Assembly: GCA_011503125.2 (NCBI GenBank) | Contig: WWBZ02000074.1 | Span: 1 to 11,521, forward strand | DNA length: 11,521 nt | Direction of reading: 5' to 3' | Origin: Botryosphaeria dothidea | Lineage: Eukaryota > Ascomycota > Dothideomycetes > Botryosphaeriales > Botryosphaeriaceae | Shown here: piece by piece, positions 1 to 7,274 of the stretch | Numbering within the stretch: position 1 is the stretch's first letter | Layout of the letters: each line of letters opens with the position of its first letter | Position numbers and translations under genes: made by a program | The notes under the pieces: model-generated | The model's input: the letters and a program-made list of their open reading frames with translations, nothing else | Told to the model about the DNA's origin: nothing | The model's database searches: none

Positions 1-49
1 TTATTAGGTTAAGTATCACCCCGCCTAACGCGTTTAGGGAAAGCATACA

Positions 50-1879
50 ATGGCACCAGGATCTCAGATGGACGTCGACCCAACGGAGGGCCGCGCTGAG
101 GGTGCCCCAGGGCGTGCTCCGCCCGCGCTGCAAACAGAGCCTACCAGAGCTGAGCTCTTACAACTCATCGAGGAGTTGAAAGCTCAGAACGCTCGACTGA
201 TCGAGCACACGACAAAGCGGAGCGCTACTAAGGTTAAAGTAGCGGCACCCGAGAAGTTCGATGGGGACAGGAAGAAGCTCCAATCCTTCCTACTCCAGAT
301 GCAACGCTACCTCCAGTTTAACCAAGCACAATTCGACAACGACGCCGAAGAAGTGCTCTTCGCATCAACCTACCTCAGAGGAACGGCAGAAGCATGGATG
401 GAACCATACCTTCGCGACCACCTAGCCAACGAACACTCTCTCGAGAAGAGACGGGCAAAGACCAAGGAAATCTTCGACACCTACACGGGATTCGCAGACA
501 ACCTTAGGGCCACTTTCAACGATCGGGACGAAGTCCGCAAAGCCTCTAACGATATTATGACCGTTAGACAGATGGGATCTGTAGCTGTCTACGCAACCAA
601 GTTTCAGCAGCTTGCAGCCTACCTCGAATGGTCAGACGAGACTTTCCGCGACCTCTTCTATAAAGGCCTGAAGGACGAAGTCAAGAAGAACATGATCACT
701 CACGAATACCCACCTACCTTTCAGAAGATGGTAGACCTTGCGTCTCAGATCGACGGTCGCATGTACGAATGGAAGATGGGTTCTCGACAATCCAACACCT
801 CGAAGCCCCGCCGTGAAAGAACAACCCTCGAAGGCGGAGACGCTATGGCCCTCGACGCGGCCAACAGACAGGATTCCAAGAAGGGCAACAATGGTCACAA
901 CAACAAGAAGCCCAAGGGACCTAACCCGAACTGGACGGATGAGCAGAAACAGCGCTATAAGGATCGACTCTGCATCACCTGCGGCAGTGACAAACACTTC
1001 TCTCCTAAGTGTCCGCAGAACCCTCGCAGCAAGAAGGACAACAAGCAGACTTCGAGCGCTCAGCGTGAAGCGTCGGTTGCATCTCGCCAAGACAACCACG
1101 ATACGCTACACTGGACAGCCTGTTACGATGACGGCTGTCAGACGCACCAAACCAGCAAGGATATCTCTGGATGGTACCCCCACGAACCTCGAAACTTCGG
1201 TATGATGACCAGGAACGAAGAAGTCATCGAAACCGACGATATCATCGATAGTTTCCCTCTAGACGACGAACTTGTCAACAGCGAAACAGGAGAACTATAC
1301 GAGAGTACTAGTGAAACGCAGTCAGATAATGCACCTATACCATCGGACAAACTAGACACCCTCGTCTCGTTAGAAGTTCTCGCTGAAAGATACGGCATTG
1401 GCAACCACCTACGGGACGAATGGGGCAATCTTAGTCAAACAATCTGGATTCCGCATCAGAAAGGCATCGCGCTTACGGTCATTTGGGGATGGCGTCAGAA
1501 CACCCTTTGGGAAACCCGAATTGAACAAGACGGGAAGAAGTACGAACTTCCGGTGACCAAAGAAACGACACTCGTCGAACGCCACCACCAAGGAACCTCA
1601 GCACGCGAGCAAGCAGACTACGACTCCCTCCGGGAACTAGCACGGATTCTCTGCCAGTACGGCACGGCAACGATCCAGCATCGTACACTCCAGTGGATTC
1701 CGGACAAGAAGCTCAATCGACCAACCTTTAGATATCAGGTTCGAAAGGACAAAGTCTACTGGCGAAGGAAGCAGAACTCCGACAAATGGACCAACTGGAA
1801 GCAAGCATATCTCCAAGTCAACGAATGGGAAGACTATATGCACAGTGAAGTCTACGGCTACCCTATGCCAAAAAACTAG
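50..1879 (+). CDS. gag: Gag polyprotein with zinc knuckle and long C-terminal extension
   Basis: This is the structural protein that assembles the virus-like particle and packages element RNA. Residues about 30-50 are a short Leu/Glu-rich helix. Residues about 63-245 look like the retrotransposon gag core (PEKFDG start, LRGTAEAW, then FRDLFYKGLKDEVKKNM). A CX2CX4HX4C nucleocapsid knuckle follows, with C308, C311, H316 and C321. The ATG has A at -3 and G at +4, a good eukaryotic start context. The protein is long (609 aa) because about 285 residues follow the knuckle: first an acidic stretch, then a Trp/Tyr- and charge-rich block (residues about 445-605) that I do not recognise. The ORF is intact. 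Its last sense codons, AAA AAC, form part of a slippery heptamer that touches the stop codon, which explains how pol is reached. Confidence 0.93.
   Translation: MAPGSQMDVDPTEGRAEGAPGRAPPALQTEPTRAELLQLIEELKAQNARLIEHTTKRSATKVKVAAPEKFDGDRKKLQSFLLQMQRYLQFNQAQFDNDAEEVLFASTYLRGTAEAWMEPYLRDHLANEHSLEKRRAKTKEIFDTYTGFADNLRATFNDRDEVRKASNDIMTVRQMGSVAVYATKFQQLAAYLEWSDETFRDLFYKGLKDEVKKNMITHEYPPTFQKMVDLASQIDGRMYEWKMGSRQSNTSKPRRERTTLEGGDAMALDAANRQDSKKGNNGHNNKKPKGPNPNWTDEQKQRYKDRLCITCGSDKHFSPKCPQNPRSKKDNKQTSSAQREASVASRQDNHDTLHWTACYDDGCQTHQTSKDISGWYPHEPRNFGMMTRNEEVIETDDIIDSFPLDDELVNSETGELYESTSETQSDNAPIPSDKLDTLVSLEVLAERYGIGNHLRDEWGNLSQTIWIPHQKGIALTVIWGWRQNTLWETRIEQDGKKYELPVTKETTLVERHHQGTSAREQADYDSLRELARILCQYGTATIQHRTLQWIPDKKLNRPTFRYQVRKDKVYWRRKQNSDKWTNWKQAYLQVNEWEDYMHSEVYGYPMPKN
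1870..1876 (+). promoter_or_regulatory. -1 ribosomal frameshift slippery site (A AAA AAC)
   Basis: In the gag frame the last codons read CCA AAA AAC TAG, so the heptamer A AAA AAC lies exactly in X XXY YYZ phase and is followed at once by the gag stop. A -1 slip leads to AAA AAA CTA GAC, which is the pol frame; that frame is open from 1849. A AAA AAC is an established retroviral slip site. The ATG at 1894 is therefore not needed to start pol. Confidence 0.85.
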
Positions 1880-1881
1880 AC

Positions 1882-1927
1882 GGCCCTACGGCAATGGGAC
1901 CAACCCAGGGGCCACAGTCTAGGTCCC
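1882..1927 (+). promoter_or_regulatory. Candidate frameshift-stimulating pseudoknot
   Basis: Five nucleotides after the slippery heptamer, GGCCC (1882-1886) can pair with GGGCC (1909-1913), with a possible extra U-G pair. Inside that loop GGGACC (1896-1901) can pair with GGTCCC (1922-1927). The two stems interlock as an H-type pseudoknot. The spacer length suits a -1 stimulator, but the 7-nt gap between the strands is longer than in compact pseudoknots. Drawn by eye; no folding energy was calculated. Confidence 0.45.
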
Positions 1928-1992
1928 TTCATATGGTATCGCGCACATCGGAAACGGAAACTCTTACCGGACCAAACCTATGGAAACAGTTC

Positions 1993-2289
1993 AAGACACA
2001 AGGAATACTCAACGGAGTACCCACTAGAATCCTGATCGATACAGGATCAAGCGGAAATTTCATCCACAACGAGCTTGTGCAGAAGATGAATATCCCATAC
2101 CGCAAGAAACAGGAACCGTATCCCCTCAGTGGATTCGACGGATCCCAGGCAGCCTACGGAGAAGGCTGGGTAAAGATAGAAACGGAGGAAGCAACCCTCC
2201 AGATAGGGAACCATCAAGAACGGATTTCCCTCGACGTCCAACGTATTCCTGGGCACGATATCATTCTAGGTATGCCCTGGATCCGGACA
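1993..2289 (+). other. Pol: aspartic protease (retropepsin) domain
   Basis: This domain would cleave Gag and Gag-Pol in the particle. The active-site triad DTG is at 2038-2046, in the context LIDTGSSGNFI. The second conserved block, HDIILGMPW, begins at about 2257 and matches the hydrophobic-hydrophobic-Gly element that supports the active site in retropepsins. The domain ends three codons before the first amber stop, so protease is the last enzyme made without readthrough. Confidence 0.88.
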
Positions 2290-2292
2290 TAG

Positions 2293-3150
2293 AAACCTAT
2301 CTTCGACTTCGGAGAAGGAGACTCCATTATCTTTCGAGAGGAGCTCGAGGACCTCCTACGAAAACAAGGATTACAGAAGGAGAATGGGTTGTTGGATACC
2401 CTTCGAAAGCTCCTATCGACATCAACACGGGAAGTAGCCAGTGTAAGGCCTGAATGTGGCAACTGTGTAGGCGACTCCGATAGTGGTGTAAGTCAGCACC
2501 AGGACTGCGACGCAAGTAGCGAAGCCTCCTCGGTAAAATGCAACCCTATTGCAGGAATAAGCCCTACTAAGCGAAACGATACCCCCGACTTAAGATACGA
2601 CTCTAGCCACGATGGCGTGAGGCCCAGTGACGGCAGCATCAACGGCAATGATGGCGTAAGGCCCAGCGACGGCAGCATCAACGGCAACCTTAAGGAAAGC
2701 GTAAAACAGGACCAGGATAGTAGCGTACGAGACGCCGCCTCCTCGGTAAAATGCAGCACCTCAAGCGGAGTAAGACCAACCGAGTCTAGTATTCCCGACG
2801 AACAAGTACAGCATACGTCACGAAGGACTACGAGGAAAAGGCATAAGGCTAAGAGTAAGGCTTCGCGTAAGCAATTAGCAGCCACTGAACCTCAAGTCGA
2901 CGTCCAGACAATCTCAGGAGAGGCATTCAAGCGTATGAGACGCCAAGGCCAGCAGGTCTGCCTCATGTACATCAAACCCTCACAGGCGGTGCAACAGAGA
3001 GCACTAGCCAAGGCCGCACGGGAAAGGCTTAAGGATGAGGATAGTCCTACTCCCATTGGAGGAGACGATCCCGCGAGGATTAGAAGGGGACAACACGGTA
3101 GTTTGGAGACATGGAACAATCCATACGGAGAACCTCCAATACCGGAAATG
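2293..3150 (+). other. Pol: low-complexity linker between protease and RT
   Basis: About 285 residues link protease to RT and show no enzyme motif. The first part is Ser/Asp-rich and carries internal repeats: a 39-bp tandem duplication and the 19-nt string GCCTCCTCGGTAAAATGCA at both 2524 and 2737. Around 2821-2880 it turns strongly basic, with a segment resembling the histone H3 tail (KASRKQLA). The block EAFKRMRRQGQQVCLMYIKP (about 2920-2985) recalls a module placed before RT in other fungal gypsy elements, from memory only. Confidence 0.6.
2611..2688 (+). repeat. 39-bp tandem repeat, two units, coding
   Basis: Units 2611-2649 and 2650-2688 both encode DGVRPSDGSINGN. They differ at three positions, all transitions and all synonymous (GTG/GTA, AGT/AGC, AAT/AAC). 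The repeat is in frame, so it adds 13 residues to the Pol linker without breaking it. Confidence 0.9.
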
Positions 3151-3159
3151 GAAACGGTA

Positions 3160-4002
3160 CCCAGCGAGTACTGGGACTTAAAAGCCGTTTGCCAAGAAAG
3201 AGGAAAAGGAGATTTGCCGAAGCATCAACCATGGGACCACGAGATTCCACTCAAGCCGGGCACGAAGCCAGCTTATAAGCCCATCTACTCCTTATCAGCA
3301 AAGGAAATGGAGGCTTTAAGGGAATACATCGAGAAGAACCTCGAACGCGGATATATTCGGCCTTCAACGTCATCAGCCGGATATCCGATCCTTTTCGTCC
3401 CAAAGAAGAATGGCAAACTACGCCTCTGTGTCGACTACCGACAACTCAACGACATCACGATCAAGAACCGCTATCCGCTCCCACGCATCGACGAGCTCCA
3501 GGACAAGTTAGGGAAAGCAAAGTACTTTACGAAGCTGGACCTCCGGGAAGGATATCACCTGGTTAGGATCAAAGAAGGGGAAGAATGGAAGACAGCCTTC
3601 AGAACGAGGCTAGGACTCTACGAGTATACGGTTATGCCATTCGGGCTTACCAACGCGCCAGCAACTTTCCAAAATCTTGTCAACGATACGCTGCGCGAAT
3701 ACTTGGATATCTTCTGCTTAGCTTACCTCGACGATATCCTCATCTTTTTAGAGACCCTCGAGGATCATAAGAAGCATGTCAGAAAGGTCCTAGAAGCCCT
3801 CCAGGCAAAGAATCTGTCTATCGCACCCGAGAAATGCGAATGGCACGTTCAAAGGACAGAATTCTTAGGCTTTGTCATCACCCCAGGTCACGTCGGTATG
3901 GACGACTCGAAACTGGATTCCATTAGAGAATGGCCAGTACCCAAGACGATCAAGGAAGTTCAGTCTTTCCTTGGATTCGCGAACTTCTACCGAAAGTTCA
4001 TT
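3160..4002 (+). other. Pol: reverse transcriptase domain
   Basis: RNA-templated DNA polymerase of the element. In order it shows KPIYSLS at the start, RLCVDYRQLN, KLDLREGYH with the first catalytic Asp at 3538, VMPFGLTNAPATFQ, and the YLDD catalytic box at 3724-3735, followed by the usual FLGFVITPGHVGMD and VQSFLGFANFYRKFI segments. All three catalytic aspartates are present. The residue after YLDDILIF is Leu where Ser is usual. The TAG at 4003 comes straight after YRKFI, so RT would be cut off from RNase H and integrase. Confidence 0.92.
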
Positions 4003-4119
4003 TAGAACTACTCAAAGGTCACGGAACCTTTAACGCGACTCACTCGAAAGGAGCATGGCTTCAAATGGGGAGACGATCAGCAGCAAGCCTTCGAATCGCT
4101 TAAACGCATGTTTTGCGAA

Positions 4120-4530
4120 GCACCGGTTCTAGGGATATATGATCCCGACAAACCTATCGAAGTAGAAACTGATGCGTCAGGATTCGCCCTCGGAGCATGT
4201 CTCAGCCAGCCTGACGATCAAGGTCGATGGCACCCAATCGCGTTTTACTCTAGGAAGTTCACACCGGCAGAGCTCAACTACGATACTCACGACAAGGAGC
4301 TCTTAGCTATCGTCTCAGCATTCAAGCAATGGAGACACTATCTTGAAGGAGCCAGCTACCAGGTGGTAGTGCACTGCGATCATCAAAACCTCACGCGCTT
4401 CACCACGACTAAGGAGCTGAACCGACGACAGGTTCGCTGGTCTGAAGAAATGGCCTCCTACGATTTTAAGATTACACATAGAAAAGGTGTAGATAACGCC
4501 GCCGCTGACGCGCTCAGTAGAAGGGTAGAC
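4120..4530 (+). other. Pol: RNase H domain
   Basis: It removes the RNA strand of the RNA-DNA hybrid. The four acidic residues typical of Ty3/gypsy RNase H can be placed: Asp of TDASG at 4171, Glu of DKELLAI at 4297, Asp of HCDHQNL at 4378 and Asp of AADALSRR at 4507. The domain is complete and without stops. Confidence 0.9.
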
Positions 4531-4779
4531 TACATGGAAGGACGAATCGAGCCGCACCCTGCAGTGTTCGCAGTGGATAGCGATGGATCGCTCACCCTTG
4601 CCAGACCGTCTTTCCCAATGCTTCGCATCGAGTCAAACCCATGGCATCTGAAGATCCGAGAAGCATACGCACAGGACTCCTTCGCGCAGGAACTTTTAGC
4701 GCTTGAGGACGACCCGCGTATTGCTCGAGATAGGGAAGGAACGCTTCTCTTCAAAGGATTAATCTATGTCCCGGCAAGA

Positions 4780-5840
4780 CTGCGAGAAGTACTAGTCAAG
4801 GATATACACGAAGCACCCGCGCATGGACATCAGGGCATCGACAGGACAACCGAAAGGATCACACGAAACTTCTACTTTCCAGGGTTACGGAAGACAGTCC
4901 AGCGCATAGTCTCGCAATGTGACCTTTGCATTAGAAGCAAAGCCGCGACACACGCTCCGTACGGACAACTACAACCCCTAGAAGTTCCAGAACGACCATG
5001 GCAATCGGTTACGCTAGACTTTATTACGAAGCTGCCACAGTCTAGAGACTCGCTTACCGGAGTTAAGCACGACTCGATCCTAGTCTTTGTCGACAGACTC
5101 ACGAAGTACGCTTACTTCTTGCCCTACCTCGAGGCATCGAATGCAGAGCAGCTAGCTCATACGTTCCTCCGATACATCTTCGCGGATCACGGAATGCCGG
5201 AAGAACTGGTTTCGGACAGAGATAAGCTAATGCGTTCTGAATTCTGGCAAACGCTCATGCGTCAACTTGGGGCTAAGAACAAACTCTCTACAACCGCACA
5301 CCCGCAAACGGACGGTCAGACAGAACGGATGAACCGGACTCTCGAACAATATCTCCGCTGTTTCGTCAACTACCCACAGGACGATTGGGCCACATGGCTA
5401 CCTATGGCACAGTTCGCCTACAACAGCGCCAAACAAGAGTCAACCAACGTATCCCCGTTCTTTGCCAACTATGGATTCGAACCAGACGCGTATAGAGAAG
5501 CCATCCCAAGTCGAAAATTGGCCCAACAAGGTGTTCTTAAAGCCGAGCAGCTAAAAGAACTACACAAAGCCATCAGTCTCGACCTCGAGCACGTACGAAT
5601 CATGATGTCCAAGTACTACAACAGACGGCACCAGGCGGCACCGAACCTAAAGAGGGGGGATAAAGTATACCTCCTCACAAAAAACATCAAATCGAAGCGA
5701 CCAAGCGACAAATTGGATTTCAAGAAAACCGGTCCATTCGAAATTTCAGAAAAACTTGGAAACGTTACGTATCGACTCAAATTGCCAGCAACGACACGAA
5801 TGAATTCCACCTTTCACGTGGCATTGCTCGAGCCAGCACC
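4780..5840 (+). other. Pol: integrase with HHCC, DX35E core and GPY/F module
   Basis: It inserts the element cDNA into the chromosome. The zinc-binding part has His at 4807 and 4828, and CDLC with Cys at 4918 and 4927. The catalytic triad is Asp 5017 (TLDF), Asp 5215 (VSDRD) and Glu 5323 (GQTERMNRTLEQYLR). The last two are separated by exactly 35 residues, the canonical DX35E spacing. The GPY/F module follows, with GPF at 5731-5739 and then the STFHVALLEPA block. All key residues are intact. Confidence 0.93.
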
Positions 5841-5895
5841 AGAAAACGCCACAATCCCAGAAACTCCAGAAGAGATAATCCCAGAAAACCCAGAT

Positions 5896-6055
5896 GCCGA
5901 AGAAGACGAATACCCAGTCGAGAAAATCTTAGACTGCAAAAGATTCGGACATCAGCTCAAATATCTTGTCAAATGGGAAGGATACGGAAATGAGGATAAC
6001 CAATGGGTACCCAAGGACGACATACATCCAGATCTCGTCACAGAATTCCACCGTC
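5896..6055 (+). other. Pol: C-terminal chromodomain
   Basis: A chromodomain closes the integrase, with EYPVEKILDCK, LKYLVKWEGYG, NQWVPKDDI and LVTEFH in order. The three aromatic-cage residues known from HP1, which hold methylated lysine of histone H3, are present: Tyr at 5911, Trp at 5974 and Tyr at 5983. In chromoviruses this module is thought to guide integration toward heterochromatin, which fits the subtelomeric, repeat-filled landing site here. An RGRP core (6079-6090, within PRKRGRPRTR) follows, resembling an AT-hook. Confidence 0.9.
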
Positions 6056-6912
6056 AAAATCCCGACCTCCCACGGAAACGAGGTCGTCCCCGAACGAGAA
6101 CGGCGAGAGACCCTCAAGATAGGGGGATAAACGGGCAGAATTCACAGGCTCAGGAGAGCACGGAGATTTCGCACCAGCCACAGGCTCGCCGGCAGACTCG
6201 GCAGACTCAGCCACATGCGGCGCAGCAAGACCCACCGTCTCGTGACGTGGCCGTTTTGACGCGGACGGACCCTCAGAATTCTCAGGGTCAGGAGCGTACC
6301 CCTCATCCTCGGCCAGCGCAGCCAGCAACTCCTCCGCTTCCCGACGATCATGCTCATCCAACGCGGCCAAACTACCAGACTCAGCAAGAAGAGCCTTGTA
6401 ACCACGCTCCTCCAACAAACGCTGGTTGGCCCGCAACCGTTTCAAACGAGCAGCAACAGTCCCTAGCTCTTTCTCCTGGCATCGCAGGACCTCCTCATGA
6501 CGACGATGCATCTCCTCTTGCTCCCGCCGTAAGCGCACTCGCTCTTCCTCCTGAACAGCACGGAGCCTATCAAGATCAGCCAGAGAAGCCAGAAACTTCT
6601 CTTGAGCCTCGGCCTCCTTGGCCTTTAACTTCTCCTGCTCGCGGCGAAGACTTAAGGCTAGAAAACGTGAGCAAGCATCCCGGACAGAAGAAAAGACCAC
6701 CTACCTCCAGAAAGCGACATCTTCTTCGCATCACACATCGTAGTACCCTTCGCAATACAAGCACCACAACGATCGTGTTCCGGAGCAACCTTACACGGCC
6801 TACCGTTTAGTTCACAATCAAAGCAGGGACGAATCGCGGGAAAGGAAATAGACTCCACGAGGGCCGCCAAACGACGTCGTTCCTCCGTAGTATCCCGCTT
6901 ACGTTTAGACAT
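6038..6912 (-). CDS. Antisense spliced gene: Zn2Cys6-like cluster plus coiled coil
   Basis: I predict two exons, 6912-6705 and 6657-6038, giving 275 aa. The intron is 47 nt (6704-6658), with donor GTAGGT, a CTCAC branch-like site and acceptor TTTCTAG; removing it joins two ORFs exactly in frame. The N-terminus is basic (MSKRKR, possible nuclear signal). Six cysteines, C30, C33, C40, C49, C52 and C60, are spaced CX2CX6CX8CX2CX7C, which fits the fungal Zn2Cys6 pattern, although the usual basic run between the second and third Cys is missing. Residues about 71-150 are a Glu/Arg/Leu-rich coiled coil; the C-terminus is acidic, then Ser/Pro-rich. The ATG at 6912 has A at -3 and follows a pyrimidine-rich leader. 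A same-frame ATG at 7083 inside the LTR has a poorer context. The last 27 or so residues are read opposite pol. Function unknown; DNA binding and dimerisation are inferences. Confidence 0.68.
6658..6704 (-). other. Predicted 47-nt spliceosomal intron
   Basis: On the - strand it runs from GTAGGT (6704) to TTTCTAG (6658), with TTGCTCAC as a possible branch site about 14 nt before the acceptor. Exon 1 has 208 nt and exon 2 has 620 nt; together they make 276 codons including the stop. Without splicing, exon 1 meets TAG at 6660-6658, inside the acceptor. Confidence 0.65.
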
Positions 6913-6975
6913 GATGGACTTACGGAGAGAAAGTAAGCCAGGAAGAACCCACAAGGAAATAGGCAATACGGAAGA

Positions 6976-6992
6976 ATCTTCGGGCCGAAGAT
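6976..6992. repeat. 17-bp interrupted palindrome before the PPT
   Basis: ATCTTCGG (6976-6983) and CCGAAGAT (6985-6992) are perfect inverted repeats around one central G. They end only a few bases before the polypurine tract and lie in the leader of the antisense gene. Confidence 0.8.
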
Positions 6993-6994
6993 CC

Positions 6995-7010
6995 TTAAGG
7001 GGGGGGATAG
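6995..7010 (+). other. Polypurine tract (plus-strand primer)
   Basis: TTAAGGGGGGGGATAG ends exactly at the base before the LTR's TG. This is the position and composition of the RNase H-resistant primer for plus-strand DNA synthesis in Ty3/gypsy elements. Confidence 0.9.
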
Positions 7011-7090
7011 TGTTACGGCGCAGCCTCCACAGGTTGAGGAAGTTAGGGATCAGCCCCGCCGGAACAACAGAAGTCGGGGTCATAAAGATC

Positions 7091-7108
7091 CGAGGTCACG
7101 TGACCTCG
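7091..7108. promoter_or_regulatory. 18-bp perfect palindrome with CACGTG core
   Basis: CGAGGTCACGTGACCTCG reads the same on both strands. Its centre, TCACGTGA, is a classic E-box bound by bHLH factors in fungi. It sits about 160 bp upstream of the LTR TATA box on one strand and about 180 bp upstream of the antisense gene's ATG on the other, so it could serve both. Confidence 0.7.
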
Positions 7109-7109
7109 C

Positions 7110-7239
7110 GCTCAACTAGACCCACCCGCTCAGATTGCCAAGGCTGCCTGAGCGGGCCCCACCTACTGAGCCATCCTGCTCAATCACAACAGCTCGCTCA
7201 GAAGACTACGCGCCATTGAGCGCAACCCGCCTATTGAGC
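7110..7239. promoter_or_regulatory. Phased array of eight TGAGC/GCTCA boxes in U3
   Basis: GCTCA starts at 7110, 7128, 7178 and 7196; TGAGC starts at 7149, 7167, 7217 and 7235. The steps are 18, 21, 18, 11, 18, 21 and 18 bp, and the orientations run forward-forward-reverse-reverse twice, giving a 68-bp period. Sequence between boxes is only partly conserved. CCCGCTCAG (7125-7133) and CTGAGCGGG (7148-7156) form a perfect 9-bp inverted pair. It looks like an enhancer array for a dimeric factor. Confidence 0.65.
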
Positions 7240-7266
7240 ACATAGATTGTATAGAACTCTCCTACG

Positions 7267-7274
7267 TATATAAA
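7267..7274 (+). promoter_or_regulatory. TATA box of the LTR promoter
   Basis: TATATAAA, 28 bp after the last TGAGC box and about 220 bp before the LTR end, is well placed to drive the genomic transcript of the element. Confidence 0.75.

Larger units (their letters stand above)
1849..6810 (+). pseudogene. pol: Pol polyprotein (PR-RT-RH-IN-chromodomain), two amber stops
   Basis: This is the enzyme polyprotein of the chromovirus, in the -1 frame relative to gag and open from just after a TGA at 1846. It is continuous to a TAG at 6808 apart from in-frame TAG codons at 2290-2292 (right after protease) and 4003-4005 (between RT and RNase H). No indel is needed to read it. Both stops are one C-to-T step from a CAG codon, the change expected from RIP at CpA. 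A third likely case is the Leu codon TTA at 3748, just after YLDD, where the family usually has Ser. The conserved catalytic part ends with the chromodomain at about 6055. The tail from about 6120 to 6810 is Gln/Pro/His-rich without domains and lies opposite an antisense gene, so I take most of it as a compositional shadow. Readthrough of the stops is possible but less likely than decay. Confidence 0.88.

Noticed and set aside
23..39. Weak hairpin CCTAA...TTAGG in the 5' leader
   Set aside because: Only 5 bp with a 5-nt loop; not beyond chance, and the primer-binding site cannot be placed without the 5' LTR end.
632..1099. Other long antisense ORFs over gag and pol (also 738-1205 in a third frame)
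   Set aside because: They lie opposite or inside conserved Gag sequence, lack domain-like composition, and no splice pattern links them.
1894..2292. Separate protease gene starting at ATG 1894
   Set aside because: The pol frame is open upstream to 1849 and is entered by the slippery site at 1870-1876. The ATG is incidental.
6120..6810. Real C-terminal domain of Pol after the chromodomain
   Set aside because: It is Gln/Pro/His-rich with no motif, and its composition is what the antisense of a Glu/Arg/Leu coiled-coil gene produces.
6658..7083. Start of the antisense gene at ATG 7083 in the LTR
   Set aside because: The context is poor (T at -3) and the added 57 residues cross the polypurine tract and LTR edge. 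ATG 6912 has A at -3 and a pyrimidine-rich leader. Not fully excluded.
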